64,000 bases of DNA. Origin: an uncultured Pseudomonas sp. (GTDB lineage: Bacteria; Pseudomonadota; Gammaproteobacteria; Pseudomonadales; Pseudomonadaceae). The translations under genes and the position numbers were made by a program. This document shows, piece after piece, positions 39,058 through 48,764 of this stretch (the first letter of the stretch is position 1; every line of letters starts with the position of its first letter). The notes beneath the pieces are model-generated. The model did not search any database and was not told the origin of the DNA. It worked only from the letters and a program-made list of their open reading frames with translations. The DNA lies in assembly GCF_946886105.1 (NCBI RefSeq), contig NZ_CAMPHV010000011.1:1-64000 (forward strand), read 5' to 3'.

Positions 39058-39615
39058 TCAGGACGGCCGGATCACATCGCCGCTCACCAGATCGCGGATC
39101 AAACTGGGGTTCTTGCGCCCACCCAGGGCGCCGCCGAGGACTTTGTCCAACTGACGCGGGAAGTACTGCTCGACCCGCAAGCGGCTGCGTGCCGCCGGGC
39201 GCCCAGCCGGGTTGGCCGAGGTCGAGACCAGTGGACCGGTGAGCGCGCAAAGCGCGCGGACCACGGGATGATCGCTGACGCGCAAGGCGACACTGGCGTG
39301 CTTACCGGTGATCCACTGCGGCAAGCGGTCCTGATGCGGCACCAGCCAGGTGTTGGGCCCTGGCCAGCTGCCGGCCAGGCGTTCCTGCCAGATTTCCGGT
39401 AGGTCTTCGAGCAGAAAGTCGAACTGGCGGATGTCATCGGCGACCAGAATCAGGCCCTTTTCCATCGGCCGCTCTTTCAACGCCAACAGACGCGCCACCG
39501 CCAATTCGTCCCAAGGATCGCAGCCCAACCCCCATACCGCCTCGGTCGGGTAGGCGATGACGCCCCCGGCGTGCACCACCCGCGCCGCCTGTTGTACCTG
39601 CCACTTACTCGTCAT
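39058..39615 (-). CDS. tsaC: Threonylcarbamoyl-AMP synthase
   Basis: 185-residue YrdC/Sua5-type enzyme making threonylcarbamoyl-AMP for the t6A37 modification of tRNA. Family marks: [18 protein letters not shown] (about 17-34), [16 protein letters not shown] (about 46-61), the Ser/Asn-rich [14 protein letters not shown] (about 128-141), and the terminal [15 protein letters not shown]. Its short length makes it TsaC, without the Sua5 tail. ATG 39615. A MITE-like copy starts 15 bases upstream, between it and dprA, so its promoter may be altered. Confidence 0.96.
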   Translation of the reverse strand: MTSKWQVQQAARVVHAGGVIAYPTEAVWGLGCDPWDELAVARLLALKERPMEKGLILVADDIRQFDFLLEDLPEIWQERLAGSWPGPNTWLVPHQDRLPQWITGKHASVALRVSDHPVVRALCALTGPLVSTSANPAGRPAARSRLRVEQYFPRQLDKVLGGALGGRKNPSLIRDLVSGDVIRPS

Positions 39616-39629
39616 TCACTGCTCTCCAC

Positions 39630-39774
39630 TAACAGGCTGTTGAAAAACTACCTGCGTTGGCAATACTGCGTTAAAAACAGGCTCGGAATGCTCATTTACA
39701 GCAGTAAACTCCGCTTCCTCGCCTATTTTTGCCTTGTCTTGCCTGCCTCGCCTACGTTTTTCAACGGCCTGCTA
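39630..39774. mobile_element. MITE-like repeat, copy 2 (145 bases)
   Basis: Terminal inverted repeats TAACAGGCTGTTGAAAAA (39630-39647) and TTTTTCAACGGCCTGCTA (39757-39774). The interior is clearly the reverse complement of copy 1 at 28693 (shared blocks include AACAGGCTCGGAATGCTCAT and AAACTCCGCTTCCTCGCCT). It fills the tsaC-dprA gap. No transposase is encoded. Confidence 0.85.
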
Positions 39775-39799
39775 CACGCATGTCGGCAGTGTATCCAAG

Positions 39800-40909
39800 C
39801 TAGCCCCCGCGGCCCACCCAGCGGCCATTCTCACAGGCAATACGACCATCCAGTTCCAACTCGGTGAGCGCCGCCAGCACCTCGGACAACGCCCAGCCGC
39901 TGGCCGCCGCCAAGGCTTCGCTGCTGTGCGGTGCGGCATGCAGCAAATCCAGCAGCGGATTGCTCGGTGCAGACGATAGGGGGGCTTGTTCGACTGGCGT
40001 CTGCGCCTGCCAGCCGCGTAAAGCCTCGAGAATGTGCTCGATGCTTTCCACCAGCACCGCGCCGTCGCGGATCAATTGATGACAGCCGCGCGCGCCGGGG
40101 TGATGGATCGAACCGGGGATCGCATAGACCTCACGGCCCTGCTCGGCGGCCAGCCGCGCGGTGATCAGCGAACCGCTGGATGGGCTGGCCTCGACCACCA
40201 GCACACCCAAGGAAAGGCCGCTGATGATTCTGTTGCGCCGGGGAAAGTTGCTGGCCTGGGGCGGGCTATCCAGCTGCAACTCGGAAACCAGCGCGCCGCC
40301 GTGGGCGACTATATCGGCGGCGAGCTTCTTATGCCGGGCCGGGTACAGGCACTGCAGGCCGGTACCCAGCACCGCGATGGTCTTCCCGGCCACATCCAGC
40401 GCGCCTTGATGGGCGGCACCGTCGATGCCCAGGGCCAGGCCACTGGTGATCACGAAGCCGCCGGCGGCCAGGCTGCGGGCAAAACTATGGGCGGTGTCCA
40501 AGCCCGGACGCGAGGCGCGGCGACTGCCGACCATGGCCAGTTGCGGCCGCTCCAACAGCGTCGGGTCGCCGGCGACGAACAGCAGCGGCGGGGCATCGTG
40601 CAGTTCGGCGAGCAATCCGGGATAGAGGGCGTCGTCCCACATCAGCAGGTGTTGGTTATCGTCCTCCAGCCAGGCCAAAGCAGAAGCGGCGCGTTGACGT
40701 ATCTCGGCGCTACGGCGCGGCTCGGCGCAGGCTGCTGGCAAACCCAGAGAGCGCCAGGCGCTGGCGGGGGCGCTTAACGCGGCCGAGGCGCTGTCGAAGG
40801 CGCTGAGCAGTTTACGAAAACGCCGCGGCCCCAGCTCCGGCAGGCAATGCAGGCGCAGGCGGGCTTCGAGTTCGGCAGGGGATAGATTGGTGTAGAGGAG
40901 AGGCGACAT
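39800..40909 (-). CDS. dprA: DNA-processing protein DprA
   Basis: 369-residue protein that loads RecA on incoming single-stranded DNA in natural transformation. An N-terminal helical domain (about 1-85) precedes the Rossmann-like DprA core: LAMVGSRRASRPGLDTA (about 124), ITSGLALGIDGAAHQGAL (about 155), FPRRNRIISGLSLGVLVVEA (about 224), SGSLITARLAAEQGREVYAIPG (about 246). A C-terminal winged-helix-like domain (about 300-365) is present. It is co-directional with the LysM gene and about 80 bases downstream, on the other side of that gene's start from def. Confidence 0.95.
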   Translation of the reverse strand: MSPLLYTNLSPAELEARLRLHCLPELGPRRFRKLLSAFDSASAALSAPASAWRSLGLPAACAEPRRSAEIRQRAASALAWLEDDNQHLLMWDDALYPGLLAELHDAPPLLFVAGDPTLLERPQLAMVGSRRASRPGLDTAHSFARSLAAGGFVITSGLALGIDGAAHQGALDVAGKTIAVLGTGLQCLYPARHKKLAADIVAHGGALVSELQLDSPPQASNFPRRNRIISGLSLGVLVVEASPSSGSLITARLAAEQGREVYAIPGSIHHPGARGCHQLIRDGAVLVESIEHILEALRGWQAQTPVEQAPLSSAPSNPLLDLLHAAPHSSEALAAASGWALSEVLAALTELELDGRIACENGRWVGRGG

Positions 40910-40958
40910 AAGATCATCCTTGATCGGTCGCGCCGCGGTTGCGGCTGCAGAAAGTACA

Positions 40959-40978
40959 AGCCCCGCAATCGCGGGGCT
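40959..40978 (-). terminator. Hairpin after the LysM gene
   Basis: AGCCCCGC, four-base loop, GCGGGGCT: a strong 8-base perfect stem just past the LysM stop codon. The minus-strand sequence after it (TGTACTTTC) is only modestly T-rich, so termination efficiency is uncertain. It separates the LysM gene from dprA. Confidence 0.55.
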
Positions 40979-40987
40979 CGTCGGGGG

Positions 40988-42028
40988 TTACGGGTTACGC
41001 ACTTTATCCATGATCGCCAGCTGGCGCGTGGCATTGAGCACCAGGGCGTAGCTGAGCTTGTCGTAGGTGCGGAACACCATCAACAGGCCGGCGCGCTCAT
41101 CGGGAATCTTCACCGATTCACCGGTAACGCGGTCGCGCACGGTTTCGCCGGTTTTGTAGATCGCCAGCACGTTGCCTTCGACCAGACCGTCGCGAGCACC
41201 CTTGTTCAGGGTGACCACGTCGAACTGACCGATCTGGGTCACGCCGCGCGGCACGTCGAGAATCAGGCCACGAATTTCATTGGCCGGCTCGCTGGGCATA
41301 AAGGTCGAGTTGATCGCGCGTTCCTCGGTGGGGAACAGCCGGTCGCCAAGGCGCACTTCCTGAGTGGTGCGGGTCAGCATCATGGTGCCGATATCGCCTT
41401 CTTCGGCCACGATTTCGCCGCCACCGATATCGTCGGCATTGATCCCAAGGAATTCCTGGGTCTCGGGATCGATATAGGTTTTACCCTGACGGAAGATGCC
41501 GTACACCGGCGCCGATTCGTCGAAGCTGCCGCGAGCATAGACCCGATCGCCCGAACCGCTGACCACGCGCTCGGCGTTGCCGGCGACTATATAGGGTGCA
41601 GCTTCGAACTGTTCCGGGGTGTCGACGATGCGGTTGCTCAGCAGGAAGCTGTTGATCGCCTCCAGCGGAATCGCCGGGATGGCCTCGGCCATCGGCGTGC
41701 TGCGCACTTGCGGCGATAATTTGATGGTGCCGCGCGAAGCGCCGCGGTTGAGCATCAGGCGCGGTTGGCCGTCGATGTAAACCAGGCTGAGTTCGTCGCC
41801 CGGGTAGATCAGGTGCGGGTTTTCCACCTGTGGGTTGGCGTGCCAGATTTCCGGCCATTTCCATGGTTGGCTGAGAAATCGGCCGGAGATATCCCAGAGG
41901 GTATCGCCTTTGACCACGGTATAACGGTCGGGGTGACCGTCCTTGAGTTGCACTTCTGCCTGGGCCATCCCTGTCTGGGTCAAGCCGCTTGCCGCGAGCA
42001 GCAGCAGGGCGAGTAGTGATTTCCTCAT
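40988..42028 (-). CDS. LysM peptidoglycan-binding protein
   Basis: 346-residue exported protein with a signal peptide (LLALLLLAASGLTQTGMAQA). A single LysM domain directly follows (about 33-85: DRYTVVKGDTLWDISGRFL, then WHANPQVENPHLIYPGDELSL). The rest (about 100-340) is a conserved region of unknown fold. ATG 42028 is chosen at the signal peptide; a longer upstream frame crosses the promoter. It is divergent from def and corresponds to the LysM gene found next to def in pseudomonads. It is likely a periplasmic cell-wall factor. Confidence 0.88.
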   Translation of the reverse strand: MRKSLLALLLLAASGLTQTGMAQAEVQLKDGHPDRYTVVKGDTLWDISGRFLSQPWKWPEIWHANPQVENPHLIYPGDELSLVYIDGQPRLMLNRGASRGTIKLSPQVRSTPMAEAIPAIPLEAINSFLLSNRIVDTPEQFEAAPYIVAGNAERVVSGSGDRVYARGSFDESAPVYGIFRQGKTYIDPETQEFLGINADDIGGGEIVAEEGDIGTMMLTRTTQEVRLGDRLFPTEERAINSTFMPSEPANEIRGLILDVPRGVTQIGQFDVVTLNKGARDGLVEGNVLAIYKTGETVRDRVTGESVKIPDERAGLLMVFRTYDKLSYALVLNATRQLAIMDKVRNP

Positions 42029-42179
42029 GCGGTGAATCCCTTTATTATGTGTCTTCACGTAGAGCGCCCTAGCGCCGCGACTTACCCCACGGGAATGCGG
42101 CGTGAAGCCGTTTTCCAATGCTGCTCATCATCTTAGCAGCGGATTTTGACTTTATTCCACAAGTGCATCACAAACGCAT

Positions 42180-42686
42180 ATGGCGATCCTGAATATCCTT
42201 GAATTTCCCGATCCGCGCCTGCGCACCATCGCCAAACCGGTGAGTGCGGTGGACGATGCATTGCGTCAGTTGATCGACGACATGTTCGAAACCATGTACG
42301 AGGCACCGGGCATTGGCCTGGCGGCGACTCAGGTCAATGTGCATAAGCGTCTGGTGGTCATGGACCTGTCCGAAGACCGCTCCGAACCGCGGGTGTTCAT
42401 CAATCCCGAACTGGAGCCGCTGACCGAGGAAGTCGATCAATACCAGGAAGGCTGCCTGTCGGTGCCGGGTTTCTACGAAAACATCGACCGTCCGCAGAAG
42501 GTCAAGGTCAAGGCGCTGGACCGCGACGGCCAGCCTTACGAATTGATTGCCGAGGGCCTGCTCGCGGTGTGCATCCAGCACGAATGCGATCACCTCAACG
42601 GCAAGCTGTTCGTCGACTACCTGTCCAACCTCAAACGCGACCGGATCAAGAAGAAGCTGGAAAAGCAACATCGCCAGCAGGCTTGA
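42180..42686 (+). CDS. def: Peptide deformylase
   Basis: 168-residue metalloenzyme removing the N-formyl group from nascent proteins. All three motifs are intact: GIGLAATQV (about 43-51), EGCLSVPG with the metal Cys (about 89-96), and [11 protein letters not shown] with the metal histidines (about 132-142). It heads the def-fmt-rsmB-trkA series, the standard gammaproteobacterial arrangement. The ribosome site before ATG 42180 is weak. A terminator-like hairpin separates it from fmt. Confidence 0.97.
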   Translation: MAILNILEFPDPRLRTIAKPVSAVDDALRQLIDDMFETMYEAPGIGLAATQVNVHKRLVVMDLSEDRSEPRVFINPELEPLTEEVDQYQEGCLSVPGFYENIDRPQKVKVKALDRDGQPYELIAEGLLAVCIQHECDHLNGKLFVDYLSNLKRDRIKKKLEKQHRQQA

Positions 42687-42701
42687 GCCACAACTTGATA
42701 G

Positions 42702-42728
42702 AGGCTTGCTGCGGCAAGCCTTTTTCTT
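42702..42728 (+). terminator. Intrinsic terminator between def and fmt
   Basis: AGGCTTGC (42702-42709), TGCG loop, GCAAGCCT (42714-42721), followed by TTTTCTTT. This is a textbook rho-independent terminator. It ends 13 bases before the fmt start codon, so fmt must rely on read-through or an internal promoter. Confidence 0.85.
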
Positions 42729-42740
42729 TAGCGAGTCCCC

Positions 42741-43682
42741 ATGACTGAAGCACTGCGCATCGTCTTTGCCGGCACCCCGGAGTTCGCCGCCGAACACCTC
42801 AAGGCGCTGCTCGACACCCCTCATCGGCTCGTTGCCGTATACAGCCAACCGGACCGCCCGGCCGGCCGCGGGCACAAACTCACGCCCAGCCCGGTCAAGC
42901 AACTCGCCTTGCAGCATGACATTCCCGTGTACCAGCCGCAGAGCCTGCGCGACCCCGCCGCGCAAGCCGAGCTGGCCGCACTCGCACCGGACCTGCTGGT
43001 GGTGGTGGCTTACGGGCTGATCCTGCCGCAAGCGGTGCTGGATATTCCGCGTCTGGGTTGCATCAACAGCCACGCCTCGCTACTGCCGCACTGGCGCGGC
43101 GCCGCGCCGATCCAGCGCGCCATCGAAGCCGGGGACAGCGAATCCGGGGTCACCGTGATGCAGATGGAAGCGGGCCTGGATACCGGGCCGATGCTGCTGA
43201 AAGTGCACACGCCGATTGCCGCCGAAGACACCGGCGGCAGCCTGCACGACCGCCTGGCCGCGCTCGGCTCGCAGGCGGTCGTCGAAGCCATCGCCGGCCT
43301 GGCCGCCGGCAGCCTGGTCGGCGAAGTGCAGAACGACAGCCTGGCGACCTATGCGCACAAGCTGAATAAAGACGAAGCGCGGCTGGATTGGACGCGCCCG
43401 GCGGTCGAGCTGGAACGCCTGATCCGCGCCTTCAACCCCTGGCCGATCTGTCACAGCAGCCTGAACGAGACCCCGCTGAAGATCCTCGCCGGCCATCTCG
43501 CCGACGGCCAGGGCCAACCCGGCGCCATTCTCGCGGCGAGCAAGGACGGCCTGACTATCGCCTGCGGCCAGGGCGCGCTGTGCCTGACCCGCTTGCAACT
43601 GCCGGGCGGCAAGGCGCTGAATTTCGCCGACCTGTATAACAGCCGCCGCGAACAATTCGCCGTCGGCCTGGTGCTGGTGTGA
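42741..43682 (+). CDS. fmt: Methionyl-tRNA formyltransferase
   Basis: 313-residue enzyme that formylates initiator Met-tRNA with 10-formyl-THF. Motifs: [18 protein letters not shown] at the start, [19 protein letters not shown] with the formyl-transfer residues (about 108-126), GLDTGPML, and a C-terminal tRNA-binding domain (about 210-313). It forms the functional pair with def just upstream and is followed by rsmB after 13 bases. Confidence 0.97.
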   Translation: MTEALRIVFAGTPEFAAEHLKALLDTPHRLVAVYSQPDRPAGRGHKLTPSPVKQLALQHDIPVYQPQSLRDPAAQAELAALAPDLLVVVAYGLILPQAVLDIPRLGCINSHASLLPHWRGAAPIQRAIEAGDSESGVTVMQMEAGLDTGPMLLKVHTPIAAEDTGGSLHDRLAALGSQAVVEAIAGLAAGSLVGEVQNDSLATYAHKLNKDEARLDWTRPAVELERLIRAFNPWPICHSSLNETPLKILAGHLADGQGQPGAILAASKDGLTIACGQGALCLTRLQLPGGKALNFADLYNSRREQFAVGLVLV

Positions 43683-43695
43683 CGAGGATCTGCCC

Positions 43696-45033
43696 ATGAA
43701 TCCGCGTCTCGCTGCCGCCCGCGCCCTGGCCTCGGTGCTGGCCGGCAAGGCCTCGCTGGGCAGCAGCCTGCCGCCGCTGCTCGAGCGGGTCGAGCAACGC
43801 GACCGGGGCCTGGCCCAGGACTTGGCGTTCGGTACCGCGCGCTGGCAACCGCGCCTGGCATTGATCGCCGAAAAACTCCTGCAGAAGCCGTTCAAAGCGG
43901 CCGACCGTGATGTCGAAGCGCTGCTGTTGATCGGCCTCTATCAACTGTTCTACACCCGCATCCCAGCGCACGCCGCGATCGGCGAAACCGTTGCCTGTAT
44001 CGATAAGCTGAAAAAGCCCTCGCTCAAGGGGCTACTGAATGCCGTGCTGCGCAATGCCCAGCGCGAGGGCGAGGCGATCATCGCCAATCTCGACCGCGAT
44101 CCGGTACTGCACACCGCTCACCCACGTTGGCTGCAAAAAGCCCTGAAAGGCCATTGGCCGGAACATTGGCAAGCCATCTGCGCGGCCAACAACGCCCATC
44201 CGCCGCTGATATTGCGGGTCAATCGGCGCCTCGGTAGCCGTGACGATTATCTGGCCGAACTGCGCCGGGTCGGCTTCGAGGCCGAGCCCTGCCGGCTCAG
44301 CCGCGACGGTATTCGTCTTCTGCAAGCCTGCGACGTCACCACCTTGCCGGGCTTCGCCGAAGGCCGCGTCAGCGTGCAGGACGAAGCCGCGCAACTAGCC
44401 GCCGATCTGCTCGAACTGGCGCCCGGGCAACGGGTCCTGGATGCCTGCTGCGCACCGGGCGGCAAGACCTGCCATATCCTCGAAGCCGAGCCCGAATTGG
44501 CCGGTGTGGTCGCGGTGGATCTGGAAGAGAAACGCCTGGTACGGGTACGCGAAAACCTCGAGCGCCTTGGTCTGACTGCCGAGCTGATCGCCGCCGATGG
44601 CCGCGACACCGCTGCCTGGTGGGATGGCGTGCCGTTCCAGCGCATTCTGCTCGATGCGCCCTGTTCGGCCACCGGAGTGATCCGCCGTCACCCGGATATC
44701 AAGCTGACCCGCCAACCCGAAGACATCGCCGCCCTGGCGCAATTGCAGGGCGAGCTGCTGGACCGCATCTGGCCAGCCCTGGCCGTCGGCGGCATGCTTG
44801 TCTATGCCACCTGCTCGGTGCTGCCCCTGGAAAACAGCGACACCATTGCCGCCTTTCTCCAGCGCACAACCGATGCCCAAGAACTGCAAATCGCCGCCGA
44901 CTTCGGCCTCGCACCCGCTCACGGCCGCCAACTGCTGCCGCAGATCGACGGCCACGATGGCTTTTACTATGCCAAGCTGATGAAAACCGCCACCGCACCA
45001 AGCGCTGCTGCCGCTAAGGAACAGACTGCATGA
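43696..45033 (+). CDS. rsmB: 16S rRNA (cytosine-967-C5)-methyltransferase
   Basis: 445-residue RNA methyltransferase. An N-terminal NusB-like RNA-binding domain (about 1-140) precedes a SAM domain (about 235-435): [15 protein letters not shown] (motif I), [16 protein letters not shown] with one catalytic Cys (about 318), and [11 protein letters not shown] with the second (about 372). ATG 43696. Its last codons overlap trkA by four bases (ATGA). Confidence 0.96.
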   Translation: MNPRLAAARALASVLAGKASLGSSLPPLLERVEQRDRGLAQDLAFGTARWQPRLALIAEKLLQKPFKAADRDVEALLLIGLYQLFYTRIPAHAAIGETVACIDKLKKPSLKGLLNAVLRNAQREGEAIIANLDRDPVLHTAHPRWLQKALKGHWPEHWQAICAANNAHPPLILRVNRRLGSRDDYLAELRRVGFEAEPCRLSRDGIRLLQACDVTTLPGFAEGRVSVQDEAAQLAADLLELAPGQRVLDACCAPGGKTCHILEAEPELAGVVAVDLEEKRLVRVRENLERLGLTAELIAADGRDTAAWWDGVPFQRILLDAPCSATGVIRRHPDIKLTRQPEDIAALAQLQGELLDRIWPALAVGGMLVYATCSVLPLENSDTIAAFLQRTTDAQELQIAADFGLAPAHGRQLLPQIDGHDGFYYAKLMKTATAPSAAAAKEQTA

Positions 45034-46403
45034 AAATCATCATTCTCGGCGCCGGCCAGGTCGGCGGCACACTGGCGGAACACCTGGCCAGCGAAGCCAA
45101 CGACATCACCGTGGTGGACACCGACGGCGACCGCCTGCGCGACCTCGGCGACCGCCTGGATATCCGCACCGTACAGGGCCGCGGCTCCTTACCCACGGTG
45201 CTGCGCCAGGCCGGTGCCGACGACGCCGACATGCTGATCGCGGTGACCAACAGCGACGAGATCAATATGGTCGCCTGCCAGGTCGGCTTCACCTTGTTCC
45301 ACACCCCGACCAAGATCGCCCGGGTTCGCGAGCCGGCCTACCTGACCCGTGCCGGCTTGTTCGACAACGAGGCGATCCCGGTCGACGTGCTGATCAGCCC
45401 GGAGCAGGTGGTGACCAACTACATCAAGCGCCTGATCGAATACCCCGGCGCCTTGCAGGTCATCGACTTCGCCGAAGGCAAGGCCCAGCTGGTCGCGGTG
45501 CGCGCTTACTACGGCGGCCCGCTGGTCGGTCAGCAACTGCGTCAGTTGCGCCAACACATGCCGAATGTCGATACCCGGGTGGCGGCGATCTTCCGCCGCA
45601 ACCGGCCGATCATTCCCCAGGGCGATACGGTGATCGAGGCCGACGACGAAGTGTTCTTCATCGCCGCCAAGGCCCATATCCGCGCGGTGATGAGCGAAAT
45701 GCGCCGCCTGGAAGACAGCTACAAGAAGGTGGTGATCGCCGGTGGTGGACATATCGGCGAGCGTCTGGCCGAGGCCATCGAAAGCCGCTACCAGGTAAAG
45801 ATCATCGAGATGAGCCCGGCGCGCTGCCGCTACCTTTCGGAAACCCTCGACAGCACCATAGTGCTGCAGGGCAGCGCCTCGGACCGCGATCTGCTGGTGG
45901 AAGAGAACATCAACGACGCCGATATCTTCCTCGCGCTGACCAACGACGACGAGGCCAATATCATGTCGTCCTTGCTGGCCAAACGCCTCGGCGCGCGCAA
46001 GGTGATGACCATCATCAACAACCCGGCCTACGTCGACCTGGTGCAGGGCGGCGAGATCGATATCGCCATCAGCCCGCAGATGGCGACCATCGGCACCCTG
46101 CTGACCCACGTGCGCCGCGGCGATATTGTCAGCGTGCACTCGCTGCGCCGCGGTGCCGCCGAAGCCATCGAAGCGATCGCCCACGGCGATGCCAAATCGA
46201 GCAAGGTGGTCGGCCGTCCCATCGAGGATATCGCGCTGCCGCCGGGCACCACGATCGGCGCGATCATCCGCAACGAAGAGGTATTGATCGCCCACGACAA
46301 TACGGTGATCGAGTCGGGCGACCATGTGATCCTGTTCCTGGTCGACAAGAAATACATCCGCGACGCCGAGCGGCTGTTCCAGGTCGGTTTGACGTTTTTC
46401 TGA
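45030..46403 (+). CDS. trkA: Trk potassium uptake system regulatory protein TrkA
   Basis: 457-residue cytoplasmic NAD-binding regulator of TrkH/TrkG potassium channels. It has two tandem RCK halves. The first nucleotide fold is [18 protein letters not shown] (residues 3-20) and the second is [19 protein letters not shown] (about 233-251), each followed by a TrkA-C domain. The start overlaps rsmB (ATGA) and the stop overlaps the next gene by one base. The membrane partner gene is not in the window. Confidence 0.97.
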   Translation: MKIIILGAGQVGGTLAEHLASEANDITVVDTDGDRLRDLGDRLDIRTVQGRGSLPTVLRQAGADDADMLIAVTNSDEINMVACQVGFTLFHTPTKIARVREPAYLTRAGLFDNEAIPVDVLISPEQVVTNYIKRLIEYPGALQVIDFAEGKAQLVAVRAYYGGPLVGQQLRQLRQHMPNVDTRVAAIFRRNRPIIPQGDTVIEADDEVFFIAAKAHIRAVMSEMRRLEDSYKKVVIAGGGHIGERLAEAIESRYQVKIIEMSPARCRYLSETLDSTIVLQGSASDRDLLVEENINDADIFLALTNDDEANIMSSLLAKRLGARKVMTIINNPAYVDLVQGGEIDIAISPQMATIGTLLTHVRRGDIVSVHSLRRGAAEAIEAIAHGDAKSSKVVGRPIEDIALPPGTTIGAIIRNEEVLIAHDNTVIESGDHVILFLVDKKYIRDAERLFQVGLTFF

Positions 46404-46720
46404 TGACCATCGAATCCCTGGAAAAGCTGCTGGGCAAAGGCATGGACAACGCCCTGCTGCGTTTCGGCCTGGGCAAGGGATATCTGGATGCCGGCGACTT
46501 CGCCCGCGCGGCGGAGCATTTTCAGCATTGCGTGCGATTCGACCCTGACTATTCGGCGGCCTGGAAGCTGCTCGGCCAGGCCTTGAACAAGCAGGGTTTA
46601 CCGGTTGAAGCACGCGAAGCCTGGAACCAAGGCCTGCGCGCCGCCCAGGCGAAAGGCGATAAACAGGCGGAGAAGGAAATCGGGGTGTTTCTCAAGCGTC
46701 TGGATAAGGCCGGCAGCTGA
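46403..46720 (+). CDS. Small TPR-repeat protein
   Basis: 105-residue helical protein with two to three tetratricopeptide repeats: ALLRFGLGKGYLDAGDFARA (about 17-36), EHFQHCVRFDPDYSAAWKLL (about 38-57), then GQALNKQGLPVEAREAW (about 58-74). It probably mediates protein contacts; no partner is known. ATG overlaps the trkA stop by one base (TGATG), so it is the last gene of the def-fmt-rsmB-trkA transcript. It is conserved at this place in Pseudomonas. Confidence 0.85.
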   Translation: MTIESLEKLLGKGMDNALLRFGLGKGYLDAGDFARAAEHFQHCVRFDPDYSAAWKLLGQALNKQGLPVEAREAWNQGLRAAQAKGDKQAEKEIGVFLKRLDKAGS

Positions 46721-46735
46721 GCTGGCCACAACGCA

Positions 46736-47002
46736 TCAGTCATGCACGAAACGCAGACCAACGCCCATGGGTTCGACGCGCACCACTTCCAGTTGCAGGA
46801 TCGGCGCTTCCATCGGCAGGCCTTGCACCTGGCCGGTCACCCGTTCGCCCAGGGTCAGCAGGTCCTCGCCTTGATCCATCAGGATATAGACGCCGCAATC
46901 GGAAATATCACGGGTATTGACCAGTAGTTCGCCGTGCACGGGGTGCTCGATGCGTAGGCGAACCTTGAGGGGCGTGCGGGTGTTCTTGCGCTGGTTGCTC
47001 AT
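46736..47002 (-). CDS. PilZ-domain protein (c-di-GMP receptor candidate)
   Basis: 88-residue single-domain PilZ protein. The c-di-GMP contact motif RxxxR is present as RKNTR (residues 5-9) and the second motif as DISDCG (about 32-37), so nucleotide binding is likely. It lacks any output domain and would act by binding a partner. It corresponds to P. aeruginosa PA0012. It is convergent with the TPR gene, 15 bases apart. Confidence 0.9.
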   Translation of the reverse strand: MSNQRKNTRTPLKVRLRIEHPVHGELLVNTRDISDCGVYILMDQGEDLLTLGERVTGQVQGLPMEAPILQLEVVRVEPMGVGLRFVHD

Positions 47003-47068
47003 GCTGCATCCGTCGATGGCCGTTCAAGCAGACTAGCGAGCCCCTTCAAAAGCCGCAAGCCATGCGCC

Positions 47069-47956
47069 TCAATACCATTTGGCCTCGCCCGCCGGGCGCT
47101 TCTTGAAGCGCTTCATATTCCACATGTACTGACTCGGGTCTTTGCGCACCTGTTTCTCGATGCCCTGATTGAGCGCCGCGACCGCTGCTTCCTGGTCGTC
47201 GCCGTAGAGCGCCTCGGGGGCTGCCTCGACGACCACGCGGTAGCCGTTGCCATCCGGTAAACGCAGCGCATGCATAAACACCGCGACGGCCTTATGGTCT
47301 TTCACCAGCGAGGGCACGAACTTGCTGGTCAACGCCGGCACCCCGAGAAAGGGCACGAACAGGCCGCTCGACACGCTGGGTTCCGGGTCGGCGGCAATCC
47401 CGGCAACGCCGCCGCGGCGCACGGTTTTGATCAGGCTGAGAATGCCTTCCTTGGTCGAGGGCGCCAGGCTGTTGCCCTGTTGGGTGCGCTTGCGGATCAG
47501 CAACTCGTCGACCGCCTGCATCTTGATCGGCCGATACAGCAGCATGGGTTTGCTCACCGAGCTGGCATATTGCAGCAGCACCTCCCAGTTGCCCAGGTGG
47601 CTGCTGATCAGCACCACGCCCTTGCCGCTGTCCAGGGCAGCCTGCAATACGTCCAGGCCGTCGATCTGACGGATCAGTTTGAGGGTTCTCTCGGCCGGCC
47701 AAATCCAGGAGCAGGCGCTTTCGGTCAGGGTTTTGCCGATGGCCATCAGACTCTGGCGCAGCAAACGTTGATGGCTGGCTTCGTCGAGCTCGGGGAAACA
47801 TTTGCGCAGGTTGATGCTGGCGACGTCGCGCGAGCCATTCGGCAGTTTCCACATCAACCAGCCGATGGCCGCGCCCAGGTTCTGCGCGACCCGCCAAGGC
47901 AAGAGGGCGAACAGACGCAAAAAGCCCACCACCAGGGCACCTTTGAGTTTTTCCAC
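47069..47956 (-). CDS. LpxL/HtrB-family lipid A acyltransferase
   Basis: 295-residue inner-membrane acyltransferase adding secondary acyl chains to lipid A. It has an N-terminal membrane anchor (VVGFLRLFALLPW), the catalytic HLGNWE (Hx4E, about residues 120-125), and the AADPEPSVSSGLFVPFLG block. The GTG start at 47956 lacks an in-frame ATG alternative. It corresponds to P. aeruginosa PA0011 (HtrB1), though which acyl position it serves cannot be read from the sequence. It lies downstream of tag on the same strand. Confidence 0.9.
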   Translation of the reverse strand: MEKLKGALVVGFLRLFALLPWRVAQNLGAAIGWLMWKLPNGSRDVASINLRKCFPELDEASHQRLLRQSLMAIGKTLTESACSWIWPAERTLKLIRQIDGLDVLQAALDSGKGVVLISSHLGNWEVLLQYASSVSKPMLLYRPIKMQAVDELLIRKRTQQGNSLAPSTKEGILSLIKTVRRGGVAGIAADPEPSVSSGLFVPFLGVPALTSKFVPSLVKDHKAVAVFMHALRLPDGNGYRVVVEAAPEALYGDDQEAAVAALNQGIEKQVRKDPSQYMWNMKRFKKRPAGEAKWY

Positions 47957-48070
47957 AAGCAGCTCCGCCAGGCCAAAAAGCGCCTAGTGTAACCAAGAGT
48001 GGCTTAAGCGGAACGACGCGAGGCACAGATTGCGACGAGCCGGCTTGGCCTCGCGAGCGATCAGCAGTGT

Positions 48071-48125
48071 AGGGCGGGTGCAACCCGCCGGTAACCAGGA
48101 CGATCCAGGCGGGTTTCACCCGCCC
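48071..48125. repeat. Palindromic repeat (GGCGGGT/ACCCGCC)
   Basis: AGGGCGGGTGCAACCCGCC (48071-48089) and GGCGGGTTTCACCCGCCC (48108-48125) are two tandem dyads in the gap between tag and the lpxL-type gene. This is another family of dispersed intergenic palindromes. Confidence 0.65.
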
Positions 48126-48131
48126 AGGCTG

Positions 48132-48683
48132 TTAACCCGTTAATGCCGCGTAGCGGTCGCAATCGCTGGTGTGGTCCATAACCATGCCGCTGGCCTGCAT
48201 ATAGGCGTAGCAGATGGTCGGGCCGACGAAGTTGAAACCGGCCTTGCGCAGGGCCTTGCTCATCGCCTCTGCCTCCGGGGTCACCGCCGGCACCTGGCTG
48301 CGGTCCTGGAAGTGATTGACCTTGGGCGCACCGCCGACGAACGACCAGAGCCAGGCTACCGGGTCGTCCAGTTTGAGCCAGGCCTGGGCGTTCTGCCGCG
48401 CGGCTTTGAGCTTGAGCAGGTTGCGGATGATGCCGGGGTCCTGCATCAGCTGTTCGATGTATTCGTCGCTCATTTGCGCCAGGCGTTCGGGATCGAAGCC
48501 GAACAGCACCTCGCGGTAGCGTTCGCGTTTCTTCAGTACGGTGATCCACGACAGCCCGGCCTGAAAGCCTTCGAGCAGCAACAACTCGAACAGCGCTTTG
48601 GGGTCCCGTTGCGGTACGCCCCATTCCTCATCGTGGTAACTGATATACAGCGGGTCTTGGTTACACCAGAAGCAGCGCGGCAT
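48132..48683 (-). CDS. tag: DNA-3-methyladenine glycosylase I
   Basis: 183-residue base-excision repair enzyme that removes 3-methyladenine. The zinc-binding start [20 protein letters not shown] (Cys4, His17) is present; the catalytic-fold segments [20 protein letters not shown] (about 38-57) and [20 protein letters not shown], then DHTSDC at the end (zinc His and Cys), are intact. ATG 48683 follows GGAAGG. Open frame further upstream is the antisense shadow of glyQ. It is divergent from glyQ. Confidence 0.96.
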   Translation of the reverse strand: MPRCFWCNQDPLYISYHDEEWGVPQRDPKALFELLLLEGFQAGLSWITVLKKRERYREVLFGFDPERLAQMSDEYIEQLMQDPGIIRNLLKLKAARQNAQAWLKLDDPVAWLWSFVGGAPKVNHFQDRSQVPAVTPEAEAMSKALRKAGFNFVGPTICYAYMQASGMVMDHTSDCDRYAALTG

Positions 48684-48764
48684 AGGGCCTTCCAGGGCAG
48701 TGGAGGCGGCGCGGATTGGGGTATACTCCCGCCCTTTCCGTCGCAGCCAACAGGTGAATTTTTC

